DNA from: Orrella dioscoreae
GTDB lineage: Bacteria > Pseudomonadota > Gammaproteobacteria > Burkholderiales > Burkholderiaceae_B
Assembly (NCBI RefSeq): GCF_900089455.2
Contig: NZ_LT907988.1
Coordinates: 3,658,001 to 3,722,000, forward strand
Direction of reading: 5' to 3'
DNA length: 64,000 bases
Shown one piece after another: positions 34,190 through 42,587 of the stretch. The notes under the pieces were generated by a model that saw only the letters and a list, made by a program, of their open reading frames with translations, did no database searches and was not told the origin of the DNA. A program made the position numbers and the translations under genes. Numbering within the stretch: position 1 is the stretch's first letter; every line of letters begins with the position of its first letter.

Positions 34190-37100
34190 CTATTTCAGGG
34201 AGAAATCCACCCGGGAGGTCGGGCCGCCGTCGTCCACCCCTTTCGCGTCCAGGCGGGGCGCCACCAGGAAGATCCGGTCCGCCGGCCCCTTCTCCATCAG
34301 CAGTTCCATCACCGCCCGGGCGCGATCCTCCGCCAGCGCCCGCAAGGCATCCTCGCCCGCCGGGGCGGCGGCCAGCATCAGCGCCTTCATTTCCTCGGGC
34401 GGCAGCGACTTGGCGATGCCGACGAAGTTGCGCGGCTTCTCGATGTCGGCCTCGCCATAGGCATCTTCCAGGTACTTGGCCTCGTCGCCCGCCTCGAGCT
34501 TGACCGTGTCCGGGTCGACCTTGCGCGCGCGCGTAGACAGCGCGGCGGCCTTGGCCTGCCGCAGCTGGGCATCCAGCCAGGCCTGGCGCAGCCCGTCGGC
34601 ATCCACCGCCGGGTCGGCGCGCCCGCTCACGTCCAGCTTCAGCGCGGGACGATCCGCCAGGGCGGCCGACAAGGTATCGATATTGGCCAGCGCTGCGTCC
34701 GACAGCGCTGCACTGCCCGGCTCGAAGGCGATGAAGGACAGTTCCTCGCCGCCGCCGAAAGCCGAGGCCAGCAAGGAGAACGGTGCCGTCACGGCCTTGG
34801 AGATCAGGTTGATGAAGACCTGCACGACGATGCCGCCCACCGAGAATTCGGGATCGTCCAGCGACCCCGAGACCGGCAGGTTGATGTCGATGTTGCCATG
34901 ACGGTCCTTCAGCAGCGATACGGCCAGCAGCACCGGCAGCTTCAGCGCATCGGGGCTGTCGGTGCGCGGACCGAAGGTGAGCTGGTTCAGCACCACCTTG
35001 TTGCGCGCGGTGAGCTTGCGGTCCTCGACCTTGTAGGTCACATCCACCGACAGCTTGCCGCGCTCGATGGGATAGCCCACGTACTTGGCCGAATAGGTCG
35101 TGAACGTGGGCAGGTCCACGCCCTGGGCGATGGCCCGCAACTCCAGCGCCAGGAACGCGCCGAAAGGCTGCACCTTGCCCTCCAGCGAGAACGGCGCGTT
35201 GTCATAGACCCGGCCCTTGACCTTGACGTCGGCGGGCTGCGGCCGGGTCGAGGAGACCGCGGAAACCGTGCCCTGCAGGCGCGTCAGGTCGGCCGTGTAG
35301 TTCGGCTTCACGAAACGATCGGTGAAGTTGATCTTGCCGGACTTCAGCGTCAGGCTGCGCAGCGACACGTCCGGCGTGGCCCCGCTGGCGGCGGCGTCGG
35401 TGCGCGTGGTCTGGGTGCCCTGCGTGATCGAACCGCCCGCCTCGCCAGGGTTCGCCACGATGTCCGACAGGTTCAGCGTGCCTTCGGAACTGAGGATCAC
35501 CCGGCCATAGAAATCGTCCAGCGTGACTTCGCCCAGGTCGGCCGCCACCTTTTCGCCCTGCAACGAGAAGGCGCTGCGCGCCAGCGACAGCTGCTTGAAG
35601 CGCAGGAAGTCGCTGCGCGTGACGCGGTCATCCAGGCGCAGGTTGCCGACCTCGATATCGCCTCGCCAGGACGCGCGCATCGGCGTCTTGCCGTCGGCCG
35701 CCTGGAACGCCGCCTTGCCGCGTCCGCCCAGCGCCACGCCGCGCACGGTGGCGTTCAGGCTGGACGCGATGTAGGGCGCGAAGCCCGACAACTCCAGCGC
35801 CGCCAGGTCCACGTCGGCCTTCACCGCCAGGGGCGCTGGCGTCAGCACGCCGGTCACCGTCAGCCTGCCGTCGCCCTGCAAGCCCTGGCCCTGGACCTTG
35901 AAGGCGGTATCGCCCTTCAGGTCCGGCGTCAGGCGGTCGGCGGTGACGGCCAGCGATTGCGCCGCCACCTTCACCACCGGCTTAGCCGAGATGTCCTGCG
36001 CCGTCACGCCGTCCAGGCGCGCGCCCAGGTCGCTGAAGGAAATGGCCATGTCACCGCCAGTCTGCGAGACGCGCACCCGCGTACGGGCGCCCAGCGTGCC
36101 GGCATCCACCTGCCACCCCAGGCCCGCCTTCGCCAGCATGGGCTGCAGGATCTTGAGCGGCAGCGTCTCCATCTGCACCTGCAAGTCTGCGGACAGGGGC
36201 TGCGGCGACAGGCTGCCGTGCAATGCCAGCGTGGCGCCATCTGGGTTGCGGGCATCCACCTGCAGCGCCGCGGGCTGCCCCGCCGGCTGCGGCAGCGCCA
36301 CGTCGTTCAGCTGGACGCCCACGCCTTCCAGGGCATAGGTGAAACCGAGGCTGTCATCCTGGACCGGGATGCGGCCGTCCTGGAGCACGAAGGCACCCAG
36401 CTTGACCTGCCAGGCGTCAGGCTTGCGGTCCCCTTCGGTCTCGGGTTTGGTCTCGGGTTTGGTCTCGGGTTTGGTCTCGGGCTTGGTCTCGGACGGGGCC
36501 TCGGCGGGGCTGGCCGCCTGCGGCAGGATCGCCTGCCAGTTCAATTCCCCCGCGGCATTGCGCTGCAACGCGGCCACCGGCGCATCCAGCACGATCTTTT
36601 CCACCGAGGCCTGTTGCGCCAGCGGCATCAGGTCCACGCCTTCGATCCCCAGCGCGCGCCAGCCCAGCAGCGGCTGCCCGCCGGCCTCGCGCACATCCAG
36701 TTCACGCAGCCCCGCCCTGCCGGTGATCCGCAAGGTGGGGACCGCGCCCGCGGGCTGGGCGAACGTCATTTGCAGGTCGGAATCAAGCAAGGCCCGCTCG
36801 ACCTTGACGGCTACCGGCAGCGGCCACGCATCGGCCAGTTCCTGCAATGCCAGGCCATCGAAGCGCAGGTGCAGCGACGAAGGCCGCTCGGCCTCGAAGG
36901 GCCGCGTCGTGCCGTCCATGTCCAGGACACTGCCATTGATGCGCGCATGCAGGCGCGGCAGCACGTCGATGTCGGTGGCGTAAGCCAGCGTCGACAGGAA
37001 AGGCAGGCCCAGCGTGAGTTCATCGATCACATGGCGCCGGCCCGTGACCTTGTCATCCAGCAGCAGGCTGCCGTCCAGCAGCTCCACGTTGTTCAGCGAA

Positions 37101-37615
37101 AAGCGCGGCAGGCCGGTATCGGGCCTGGGCGGCGCGGCGGGGTCCTCGGCCGACAGCGCCTGGACGCGCGTGACGATGTCCGAGAACGAGAAACGCGTGG
37201 CGTCCTCGCGCGTGGCAACCAGGCGGGGCTGGCGCAGGATCAGCCGGTCGACCACCGGCGCGAAGCGGAACACCGACGCCCAGGCGGCGCTGGCCTCCAG
37301 CTCCACGAAGGTCAGCAGCGGCGGACCGTCGGGCTGGCTCACCGCAAGCTCGCGCACGCGCAGGGTCAAGGAAAAGGGATTGAAGCTGACCTGCCCCACC
37401 GAGATGGGCCGGCCGATGGCTTGCGCGGCCTGCTCCTGCAGGGCGCCATGCACCAGCCTGGGCACGCCCCAGGCGGCCAGCGCCGCCAGCAGCAACAGCA
37501 CCCCAAGCGTCCAGGCCACGATGCGCCAGGTGCGGGGATGCCGCAAGCCACGAACCAGGCGGCCACGCAGCGCCTGTCCACGTCCGCTCTTGCCCGTTGC
37601 CATCTTGTCGTTCAT
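34190..37615 (-). CDS. giant AsmA-like protein (DUF748)
   Basis: 1141 residues. A basic cytosolic N terminus of about 30 residues and one membrane helix (IVAWTLGVLLLLAALAAWGV) are followed by a very long periplasmic beta-rich region of AsmA/DUF748 type. The C-terminal part (SFIAFEPGSAALSDAALANI, then LDVSGRADP) resembles an OmpA-like peptidoglycan-binding fold. AsmA-like proteins are implicated in phospholipid transport between membranes. A KPET tandem repeat lies at residues about 375-393. The ATG at 37615 has GGAG upstream; a GTG six bases earlier is too close to it. It stands alone on its strand, divergent from moaC. Confidence 0.88.
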   Translation of the reverse strand: MNDKMATGKSGRGQALRGRLVRGLRHPRTWRIVAWTLGVLLLLAALAAWGVPRLVHGALQEQAAQAIGRPISVGQVSFNPFSLTLRVRELAVSQPDGPPLLTFVELEASAAWASVFRFAPVVDRLILRQPRLVATREDATRFSFSDIVTRVQALSAEDPAAPPRPDTGLPRFSLNNVELLDGSLLLDDKVTGRRHVIDELTLGLPFLSTLAYATDIDVLPRLHARINGSVLDMDGTTRPFEAERPSSLHLRFDGLALQELADAWPLPVAVKVERALLDSDLQMTFAQPAGAVPTLRITGRAGLRELDVREAGGQPLLGWRALGIEGVDLMPLAQQASVEKIVLDAPVAALQRNAAGELNWQAILPQAASPAEAPSETKPETKPETKPETKPETEGDRKPDAWQVKLGAFVLQDGRIPVQDDSLGFTYALEGVGVQLNDVALPQPAGQPAALQVDARNPDGATLALHGSLSPQPLSADLQVQMETLPLKILQPMLAKAGLGWQVDAGTLGARTRVRVSQTGGDMAISFSDLGARLDGVTAQDISAKPVVKVAAQSLAVTADRLTPDLKGDTAFKVQGQGLQGDGRLTVTGVLTPAPLAVKADVDLAALELSGFAPYIASSLNATVRGVALGGRGKAAFQAADGKTPMRASWRGDIEVGNLRLDDRVTRSDFLRFKQLSLARSAFSLQGEKVAADLGEVTLDDFYGRVILSSEGTLNLSDIVANPGEAGGSITQGTQTTRTDAAASGATPDVSLRSLTLKSGKINFTDRFVKPNYTADLTRLQGTVSAVSSTRPQPADVKVKGRVYDNAPFSLEGKVQPFGAFLALELRAIAQGVDLPTFTTYSAKYVGYPIERGKLSVDVTYKVEDRKLTARNKVVLNQLTFGPRTDSPDALKLPVLLAVSLLKDRHGNIDINLPVSGSLDDPEFSVGGIVVQVFINLISKAVTAPFSLLASAFGGGEELSFIAFEPGSAALSDAALANIDTLSAALADRPALKLDVSGRADPAVDADGLRQAWLDAQLRQAKAAALSTRARKVDPDTVKLEAGDEAKYLEDAYGEADIEKPRNFVGIAKSLPPEEMKALMLAAAPAGEDALRALAEDRARAVMELLMEKGPADRIFLVAPRLDAKGVDDGGPTSRVDFSLK
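36437..36492. repeat. 12-bp in-frame tandem repeat inside the DUF748 gene
   Basis: The unit GGTCTCGGGTTT occurs three times exactly (36437, 36449, 36461), once with a single change (36473), and then as a partial eight-base copy. On the coding strand it encodes KPET repeats in a hydrophilic linker. Because the unit is a multiple of three, changes in copy number would alter linker length without breaking the frame. Confidence 0.9.
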
Positions 37616-37743
37616 TGCCACTCCGGTCAGCCGCTACCCGCTTGCGGCGCATTATCGCGTCCGCAGCGCGCCTCGTCTATGATTGGCCTCACGCGCGCGC
37701 GCCCGCGCCGCGCCCCTTTTGCCCGCAACCCGCCAAGACACCC

Positions 37744-38235
37744 ATGACAGAACCCGTTGCGGCGCTCAGCCACCTCGATGACGCCGGCCAGATCCGGATG
37801 GTCGACGTGGGCGCCAAGACCCCGACCCTGCGCACCGCCATCGCCCGTGGCCGCGTGCGCCTCTCCGCCCCCGCCTATGCCCTGCTGACCCAGCCGGGCC
37901 AGGGCAAGGGCGAGGTACTGAACACCGCGCGCGTGGCAGGCATCCTGGCCGCCAAGCGCTGCGCCGACCTCATCCCCCTGTGCCACAGCCTGCCGCTGGC
38001 GTTCGCGGGCGTCGACTTCTCGCTGGACGATGCCGCATGCACCGTCGCTATCCGCGCCACCTGCCGCACCAGCGGCCAGACCGGCGTCGAGATGGAAGCC
38101 ATGACCGCCGTCAGCGTGGCCGCGCTCACGCTCTACGACATGTGCAAGGCGGCCGACAAGGGCATCGTGATCGAGGACATCTGCCTGGAATACAAATCTG
38201 GAGGAAAGAGCGGTGAGTGGCGACGCGAAGATTGA
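37744..38235 (+). CDS. moaC: cyclic pyranopterin monophosphate synthase MoaC
   Basis: 163 residues. MoaC completes cyclic pyranopterin formation, working after MoaA (encoded at 48874-49983). The active-site regions are intact: LIPLCHSLPL, the TGVEMEAMTAVSVAALTLYDMCKA stretch and the Lys/Asp segment AADKGIVIEDI. I chose the ATG at 37744; upstream frame is shadow. It begins the operon moaC-moaD-moaE-moaB-moeA and overlaps moaD by 23 bases. Confidence 0.97.
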   Translation: MTEPVAALSHLDDAGQIRMVDVGAKTPTLRTAIARGRVRLSAPAYALLTQPGQGKGEVLNTARVAGILAAKRCADLIPLCHSLPLAFAGVDFSLDDAACTVAIRATCRTSGQTGVEMEAMTAVSVAALTLYDMCKAADKGIVIEDICLEYKSGGKSGEWRRED

Positions 38236-38467
38236 ACTGCTGTATTTCGCCCGCGTCGCCGAACTGACCGGCAAGCGCGGCGAATCCTGGCCGCTGGCCC
38301 AGGCCCAGCGCGGCGACACGCTGCTGGCCGAGCTCGAGGCGCGCTATCCGAAGCTTGCGCCGGCCGCGCGCCTGAAGCTGGCCGTGAACCAGCTGCACGC
38401 CAAGCCCACCATCCTGATCCAGCCCGGCGACGAAGTCGCCGTGTTCGAACCCGTCACCGGAGGCTGA
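38213..38467 (+). CDS. moaD: molybdopterin synthase small subunit MoaD
   Basis: 84 residues with a ubiquitin-like fold, ending in the essential Gly-Gly (PVTGG) that is thiocarboxylated to donate sulfur to the pterin. It starts with GTG at 38213 behind a GGAGG site, inside the last codons of moaC, which implies coupling. It pairs with MoaE. The MoeB/ThiF-type enzyme that activates MoaD is not in this window. Confidence 0.94.
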   Translation: MSGDAKIELLYFARVAELTGKRGESWPLAQAQRGDTLLAELEARYPKLAPAARLKLAVNQLHAKPTILIQPGDEVAVFEPVTGG

Positions 38468-38471
38468 CCCC

Positions 38472-38975
38472 ATGCGCCGTGTCATCGTGCAGGAATCCGA
38501 TTTCGACGCCGCGGCGCTGCAACGCGCGCTGTACGAGGCCTGTGCCGGACGCGCCGGGGCCATCGCCACCTTCACCGGCTATGTGCGCGACCATGCGCCG
38601 GATCAAGCCACGCAGACGCTCTACCTGGAACACTATCCGGGCATGTGCGAACGCGAACTGCAGGAGATCGGCGACGCCGCCATGCAGCGCTGGGACATCG
38701 GCGGCTACGTGATCCTGCACCGCGTGGGCGAGCTGCCCCGCCACGCGCAGATCGTCTTCGTCGCGGCCGCCTCGGCGCATCGCGGCGAGGCCTTCCGCGC
38801 CTGCGAATACATCATGGATGCGCTCAAGACCCGCGCGCCGTTCTGGAAGCGCGAGAGGCTGACCAGCGGCGAGCAGTTCTGGGTGCAGGCCCGCGACGCC
38901 GATTTCGACAAGACCCGCCGCTGGGACGATGCGCCCGCGGCCATGCCCCCCGCCGACCAGGAGCAGGAACAATGA
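38472..38975 (+). CDS. moaE: molybdopterin synthase catalytic subunit MoaE
   Basis: 167 residues. It joins MoaD to convert cyclic pyranopterin monophosphate to molybdopterin. Conserved features are the GAIATFTGYVRDH segment, LYLEHYPGM, and the catalytic Lys region APFWKRE. It starts four bases after moaD, and its stop overlaps the moaB start by four bases. Confidence 0.96.
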   Translation: MRRVIVQESDFDAAALQRALYEACAGRAGAIATFTGYVRDHAPDQATQTLYLEHYPGMCERELQEIGDAAMQRWDIGGYVILHRVGELPRHAQIVFVAAASAHRGEAFRACEYIMDALKTRAPFWKRERLTSGEQFWVQARDADFDKTRRWDDAPAAMPPADQEQEQ

Positions 38976-39502
38976 GCGACGAAGAGACCGTTTCCAAAGA
39001 AAGCGTTTCCATCAAGCACCTTGCCTGCGCGGTGCTGACCATCAGCGACACGCGCAGCGCGGGCGACGACACCTCGGGCAACCTGCTGGCCGCCAGCCTG
39101 GCGCATGCGGGCCATGACTGCCGCAAGCGCGACATCGTCAAGGACGACGTCTACCAGATCCGCCGCGTCATCAGCGACTGGATCGCCGACGAGGAGATCC
39201 AGGTCATCCTCACCACCGGCGGCACCGGCTTCTCGCACAAGGACAATACGCCGCGCGCGATCACTCCCCTGCTGGACGTCGACATCCCGGGCTTCGGCGA
39301 ACTGTTCCGCCAGCTCTCCTTCCAGGAGATCGGCACCTCCACCGTGCAGTCGCGCGCGCTCGCCGGCATGGCCAACGGCACGGTGATCTTCTGCCTGCCC
39401 GGCTCCAACAACGCCTGCCGGACCGCTTTCGACAGCATCATCCGCGACCAGCTCGACAGCCGGCAGAAGTGCAATTTCGTCACCCACCTGATCCGGGAAT
39501 GA
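38972..39502 (+). CDS. moaB: molybdenum cofactor biosynthesis protein MoaB (MPT adenylyltransferase family)
   Basis: 176 residues of the MogA/MoaB family that binds or adenylylates molybdopterin before molybdate insertion. Signatures are the start LTISDTRSAGDDTSG and the pterin-binding LTTGGTGFSHKDNTP. I chose the ATG at 38972, which overlaps the moaE stop (ATGA). No separate mogA is visible, so MoaB may fill that role, as in other bacteria lacking Mog. Confidence 0.94.
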   Translation: MSDEETVSKESVSIKHLACAVLTISDTRSAGDDTSGNLLAASLAHAGHDCRKRDIVKDDVYQIRRVISDWIADEEIQVILTTGGTGFSHKDNTPRAITPLLDVDIPGFGELFRQLSFQEIGTSTVQSRALAGMANGTVIFCLPGSNNACRTAFDSIIRDQLDSRQKCNFVTHLIRE

Positions 39503-40719
39503 CCCCTATCTCCATGCTTGATTTCGACACCGCCCAACGCCAGCTCTCGGAAGCCGGCCCCGCCCCTTCCCGCCAGGAAACCGTTACGCTGGGCCAGGCC
39601 CTGGGCCGCGTGCTGGCGCAGACCCTGCACGCCCGCTTCGACGCCCCGCCGGCGGACAACAGCGCCATGGACGGCTATGCCATCCGCGCGGCCGACTACG
39701 CGCAAGGCAAGGCGCTGCGGGTGCAGCAGCGCGTCTTCGCGGGCGACGAGGCCGCGCCGCTCGTGCCCGGCCAGGCCACCCGGCTCTTCACGGGCAGCCT
39801 GATCCCCGACGGCGCCGACACGGTGGTCATGCAGGAGCACTGCAACGAAGCCGATGGCCAGGTCACGATCAACACCGCTCCCACTCCGGGCCAGCACGTG
39901 CGCCGCCGCGGCGAGGACATCGCCGAAGGCGCCGTCCTGCTGGAAGCCGGCACCGTCATCGGCGCGGCCCAGGTCGCCGCGCTGGCCTCGCAAGGCCTGC
40001 ACGAGGTTCCCGTGCATGCGCGCCTGCGCATCGGCATCCTCACCACTGGCGACGAGCTGGTCGCGCCGGGCCAGCCGCGCGCCACGCAACAGATCTACAA
40101 CAGCAACGGCCCGATGCTGGCCGCCCTGGTCGCCGGCATGGGCGCCGAGCCCGCGCACGTGCTGCACGCGCGCGACGACGCCCAGGACCTGGACCGCGCG
40201 CTGCGCACGCTGCTGGCCGATTGCGACGTGGTGATCAGCGTGGGCGGCGTGTCCGTCGGCGAAAAGGATCTGGTCAAGCCCGCGCTGGAAGCGCTGGGTG
40301 GCGAACTGGCGCTGTGGAAAGTGCGCATGAAGCCCGGCAAGCCGCTGGCGCTGGCGCAGGTGCAGGGCAAGCCCGTGGTCTGCCTGCCGGGCAATCCGGT
40401 GTCGGCCTATGCCGTGTTCGCCCTGATGGTCACCCCGCTGCTGCGCCGCATGCAGGGCCGCGCGCTGGTGTTTCCCGCCATCGAGCGCGGCGTGCTGCAG
40501 ACCGACAAGCGCTATCGCGACGACCGTGAGGAATTCGTGCGCGTGCAAAGCGAGGCCGATCCCGCCGGCACGCGCCGGCTGCGGCTCTATCCGCAGCAGG
40601 GCTCGGGCGTGCTCAGTTCCCTGACGTGGGCGCATGGCCTGGCGCGCCTGCCCGCCGACACGTCATTGGGCAATGGCGACCATGTGCGGTATTACGACCT
40701 GAAGCACTGGCTGGCCTGA
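39499..40719 (+). CDS. moeA: molybdopterin molybdenumtransferase MoeA
   Basis: 406 residues, the usual length. It inserts molybdate into adenylylated molybdopterin. The active-site features include the early PADNSAMDGYAI and the loop with TTGDELVAPG, then SVGGVSVGEKD and LPGNPVSA near the end. The ATG at 39499 overlaps the moaB stop by four bases; another ATG at 39514 is possible. It is the last gene of the Moco operon and is followed eight bases later by a strong terminator. Confidence 0.96.
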   Translation: MTPISMLDFDTAQRQLSEAGPAPSRQETVTLGQALGRVLAQTLHARFDAPPADNSAMDGYAIRAADYAQGKALRVQQRVFAGDEAAPLVPGQATRLFTGSLIPDGADTVVMQEHCNEADGQVTINTAPTPGQHVRRRGEDIAEGAVLLEAGTVIGAAQVAALASQGLHEVPVHARLRIGILTTGDELVAPGQPRATQQIYNSNGPMLAALVAGMGAEPAHVLHARDDAQDLDRALRTLLADCDVVISVGGVSVGEKDLVKPALEALGGELALWKVRMKPGKPLALAQVQGKPVVCLPGNPVSAYAVFALMVTPLLRRMQGRALVFPAIERGVLQTDKRYRDDREEFVRVQSEADPAGTRRLRLYPQQGSGVLSSLTWAHGLARLPADTSLGNGDHVRYYDLKHWLA

Positions 40720-40726
40720 GCACCAG

Positions 40727-40756
40727 AAAAAGGCTCCACTGGAGCCTTTTTCTTTT
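40727..40756. terminator. bidirectional intrinsic terminator
   Basis: AAAAAGGCTCC-ACT-GGAGCCTTTTT is a perfect 11-bp stem with a three-base loop, followed by CTTTT. The A-tract and T-tract flank the GC core on opposite sides, so it can stop both moeA (plus) and the Bug receptor operon (minus), whose stop is at 40773. Confidence 0.92.
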
Positions 40757-40772
40757 CCCACACGCGCGCCGC

Positions 40773-41780
40773 CTACTCCACCGTCGCACCCGACGTCTTC
40801 ACCACCTCCGCCCAGCGCGGAATCTCCTTGGCCATCAATTCACGCAGATCCTCGGGCGAGCCGCCCACCAGCTCCATGCCCATGGTCTGGATCAACTGGG
40901 CCTGCACGTCCGGCGCCTTCAACACCTCGGCGATTTCCTTGGACAGACGCTGGACGATTTCCGGCGGCGTGCCCTTGGGCGCGTAGACCGCCTGCCAGGA
41001 TGCCACCTGGAAGCCCTTCACGCCTGCCTCCTCCAGCGTCGGCGTCTCCGGTGACAGCGCGATGCGATTGCCGGTGGTCACGGCCAACAGCTTCAGCTTG
41101 CCCTGCTGCAACAGCGGCAGCGCCGCCGTCATCTGGTCGAACATGAACGTGACCGCGCCCGAGGACACGTCGATCATGGCCGGCGGCGTGCCCTTGTACG
41201 GCACGTGCGTGAGCGGCACGCCGATGGTCTCGGCGAACAGCGCGCCCGTCAGGTGCGTGGACGTGCCGGCGCCGGAAGACGCATAGGTGCGCTTGTTCGG
41301 ATGCTTCTTCAGCACCTCGATCAGTTCCGCCACCGTGTTCACCCCCAGGTTCGGGTCCACCAGCAGCACATTGGGCAGCGTGGCCACCAGCGAGACCGGC
41401 TCGAAATCGGCCACCGGGTCATAGCGCAGGTTCTTGTAGAGGCTGGCGTTGATGGCGTGCGTGCTGATGGTGCCGCCGAACAGCGTGTAGCCATCGGGCG
41501 TGGCCTTGGCGACGTAGCTGGCGCCGATGCCGCCGGCCGCGCCGGGCTTGTTTTCCACCACCACGTTCTGCCCCAGGCGCTGGCCCAGTTTCTGCGCCAG
41601 CAGGCGTCCCACCACGTCGGTGGAGCCGCCGACCGTGAACGGCACCACATAGGAAATGGGCTTGCGCTTGGGCCAGTCATCGGCGGCCAGCGCCGGCGCG
41701 GCGGCGCCAGCCAGGAGGGCACAGGCGAGCAGGCCCGCCGTGCGGCGGACCAGGCAAAGCACGGGATACGGCGTCATCAT
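40773..41780 (-). CDS. Bug-family tripartite tricarboxylate-type solute receptor
   Basis: 335 residues with a Sec signal peptide cleaved near AAPALAADD. The mature Bug fold begins ISYVVPFTVGGSTDVVGRLLAQKL, with the ligand-loop segments VVENKPGAAGGIGA and THVPYKG. Bug receptors bind carboxylates, amides or similar small acids. Two ATGs are adjacent; the second (41777) has better spacing from the AGGAG site. No TctA/TctB membrane genes are nearby, which is normal for Bug orphans. It is the last gene after the dehydratase and RraA-like genes, which suggests a sugar-acid ligand. Confidence 0.92.
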   Translation of the reverse strand: MMTPYPVLCLVRRTAGLLACALLAGAAAPALAADDWPKRKPISYVVPFTVGGSTDVVGRLLAQKLGQRLGQNVVVENKPGAAGGIGASYVAKATPDGYTLFGGTISTHAINASLYKNLRYDPVADFEPVSLVATLPNVLLVDPNLGVNTVAELIEVLKKHPNKRTYASSGAGTSTHLTGALFAETIGVPLTHVPYKGTPPAMIDVSSGAVTFMFDQMTAALPLLQQGKLKLLAVTTGNRIALSPETPTLEEAGVKGFQVASWQAVYAPKGTPPEIVQRLSKEIAEVLKAPDVQAQLIQTMGMELVGGSPEDLRELMAKEIPRWAEVVKTSGATVE

Positions 41781-41845
41781 GTCTCCTCGCCCTTTTCGGG
41801 CTTATGGTGATCGGGCGCCCGCGCCGGTGGCTGGCGCCCTTGGGG

Positions 41846-42571
41846 TCAGCGCCCTTGCTCGCGGCGCCAGGCTTCGAAGCGCTCGCGCGTGGCAGGATGC
41901 GTGGGCGGATACAGGCCGACGATGCTTTCGCCGGCGCGCACGCGCTCGGTGACGAAATCCTCGAAGGCGGTCATCTCGGTGGCCTCGCGCGCGATCTCCT
42001 CGGCCATCTCGGCGGGAATGACGATCACGGCCTCGGCATCGCCCACGATGATGTCGCCGGGGAACACCGCCACGTCGCCGCAGGCGATCGGCAGGTTGAT
42101 GTCGATGGCCTGGTGCAGGCACAGGTTGGTGGGTGCGGCGGGCCGGTGGTGATAGGCCGGGATGGCCAGCGTGGCGATCTCGGCGGAGTCGCGAAAGCCG
42201 CCGTCCGTGACCACGCCCGCCACGCCGCGCTGCATGAGGCGGGTGACCAGGATGCCGCCCGCCGAGGCCGCGCGCGCGTCCTTGCGGCTGTCTATCACCA
42301 TGACGCCGCCGGCGGGGCACTGCTCGACCGCCTTGCGTTGCGGGTGCTCGGGGTTCTCGAACACCTTGATGGTGTTCAGGTCCTCGCGCGCCGGGATGTA
42401 GCGCAGGGTATAGGCCGGTCCGACCATGTTGGGCAGGCCGGGATTCAGTGGCAGCACGTCCTGGATGCACTGGTTGCGCAGGCCGCGCTTGAACAAGGCC
42501 GTGGACAGGGTGGCGGTGGACACGCGGGACAGGGCGTCGCGGGTTTGCGGGGAAAGCGGGTGGGAGCTCAT
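41846..42571 (-). CDS. RraA-like family protein
   Basis: 241 residues of the RraA/HMG-aldolase fold. The active-site-like segment VVTDGGFRDSAEI carries the Arg-Asp pair for metal and substrate, and the region with GDIIVGDAEAVIVIP is typical. In operons with dehydratases these proteins act as oxaloacetate or hydroxy-oxo-acid aldolases/decarboxylases rather than RNase E inhibitors, so a catabolic role is likely. It starts 16 bases after the dehydratase stop. Confidence 0.85.
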   Translation of the reverse strand: MSSHPLSPQTRDALSRVSTATLSTALFKRGLRNQCIQDVLPLNPGLPNMVGPAYTLRYIPAREDLNTIKVFENPEHPQRKAVEQCPAGGVMVIDSRKDARAASAGGILVTRLMQRGVAGVVTDGGFRDSAEIATLAIPAYHHRPAAPTNLCLHQAIDINLPIACGDVAVFPGDIIVGDAEAVIVIPAEMAEEIAREATEMTAFEDFVTERVRAGESIVGLYPPTHPATRERFEAWRREQGR

Positions 42572-42587
42572 GCGGATTCCGTGGCAG

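Noticed and set aside
36437-36492. Short tandem repeat considered as a CRISPR array
   Set aside because: Units are 12 bases, contiguous and without spacers, inside a coding frame.
34118-37747. 1209-residue open frame opposite the DUF748 gene
   Set aside because: It is His/Gln/Arg-rich, lacks any domain and mirrors the codon bias of the real gene; the minus-strand protein has a membrane helix and recognisable AsmA-like sequence.
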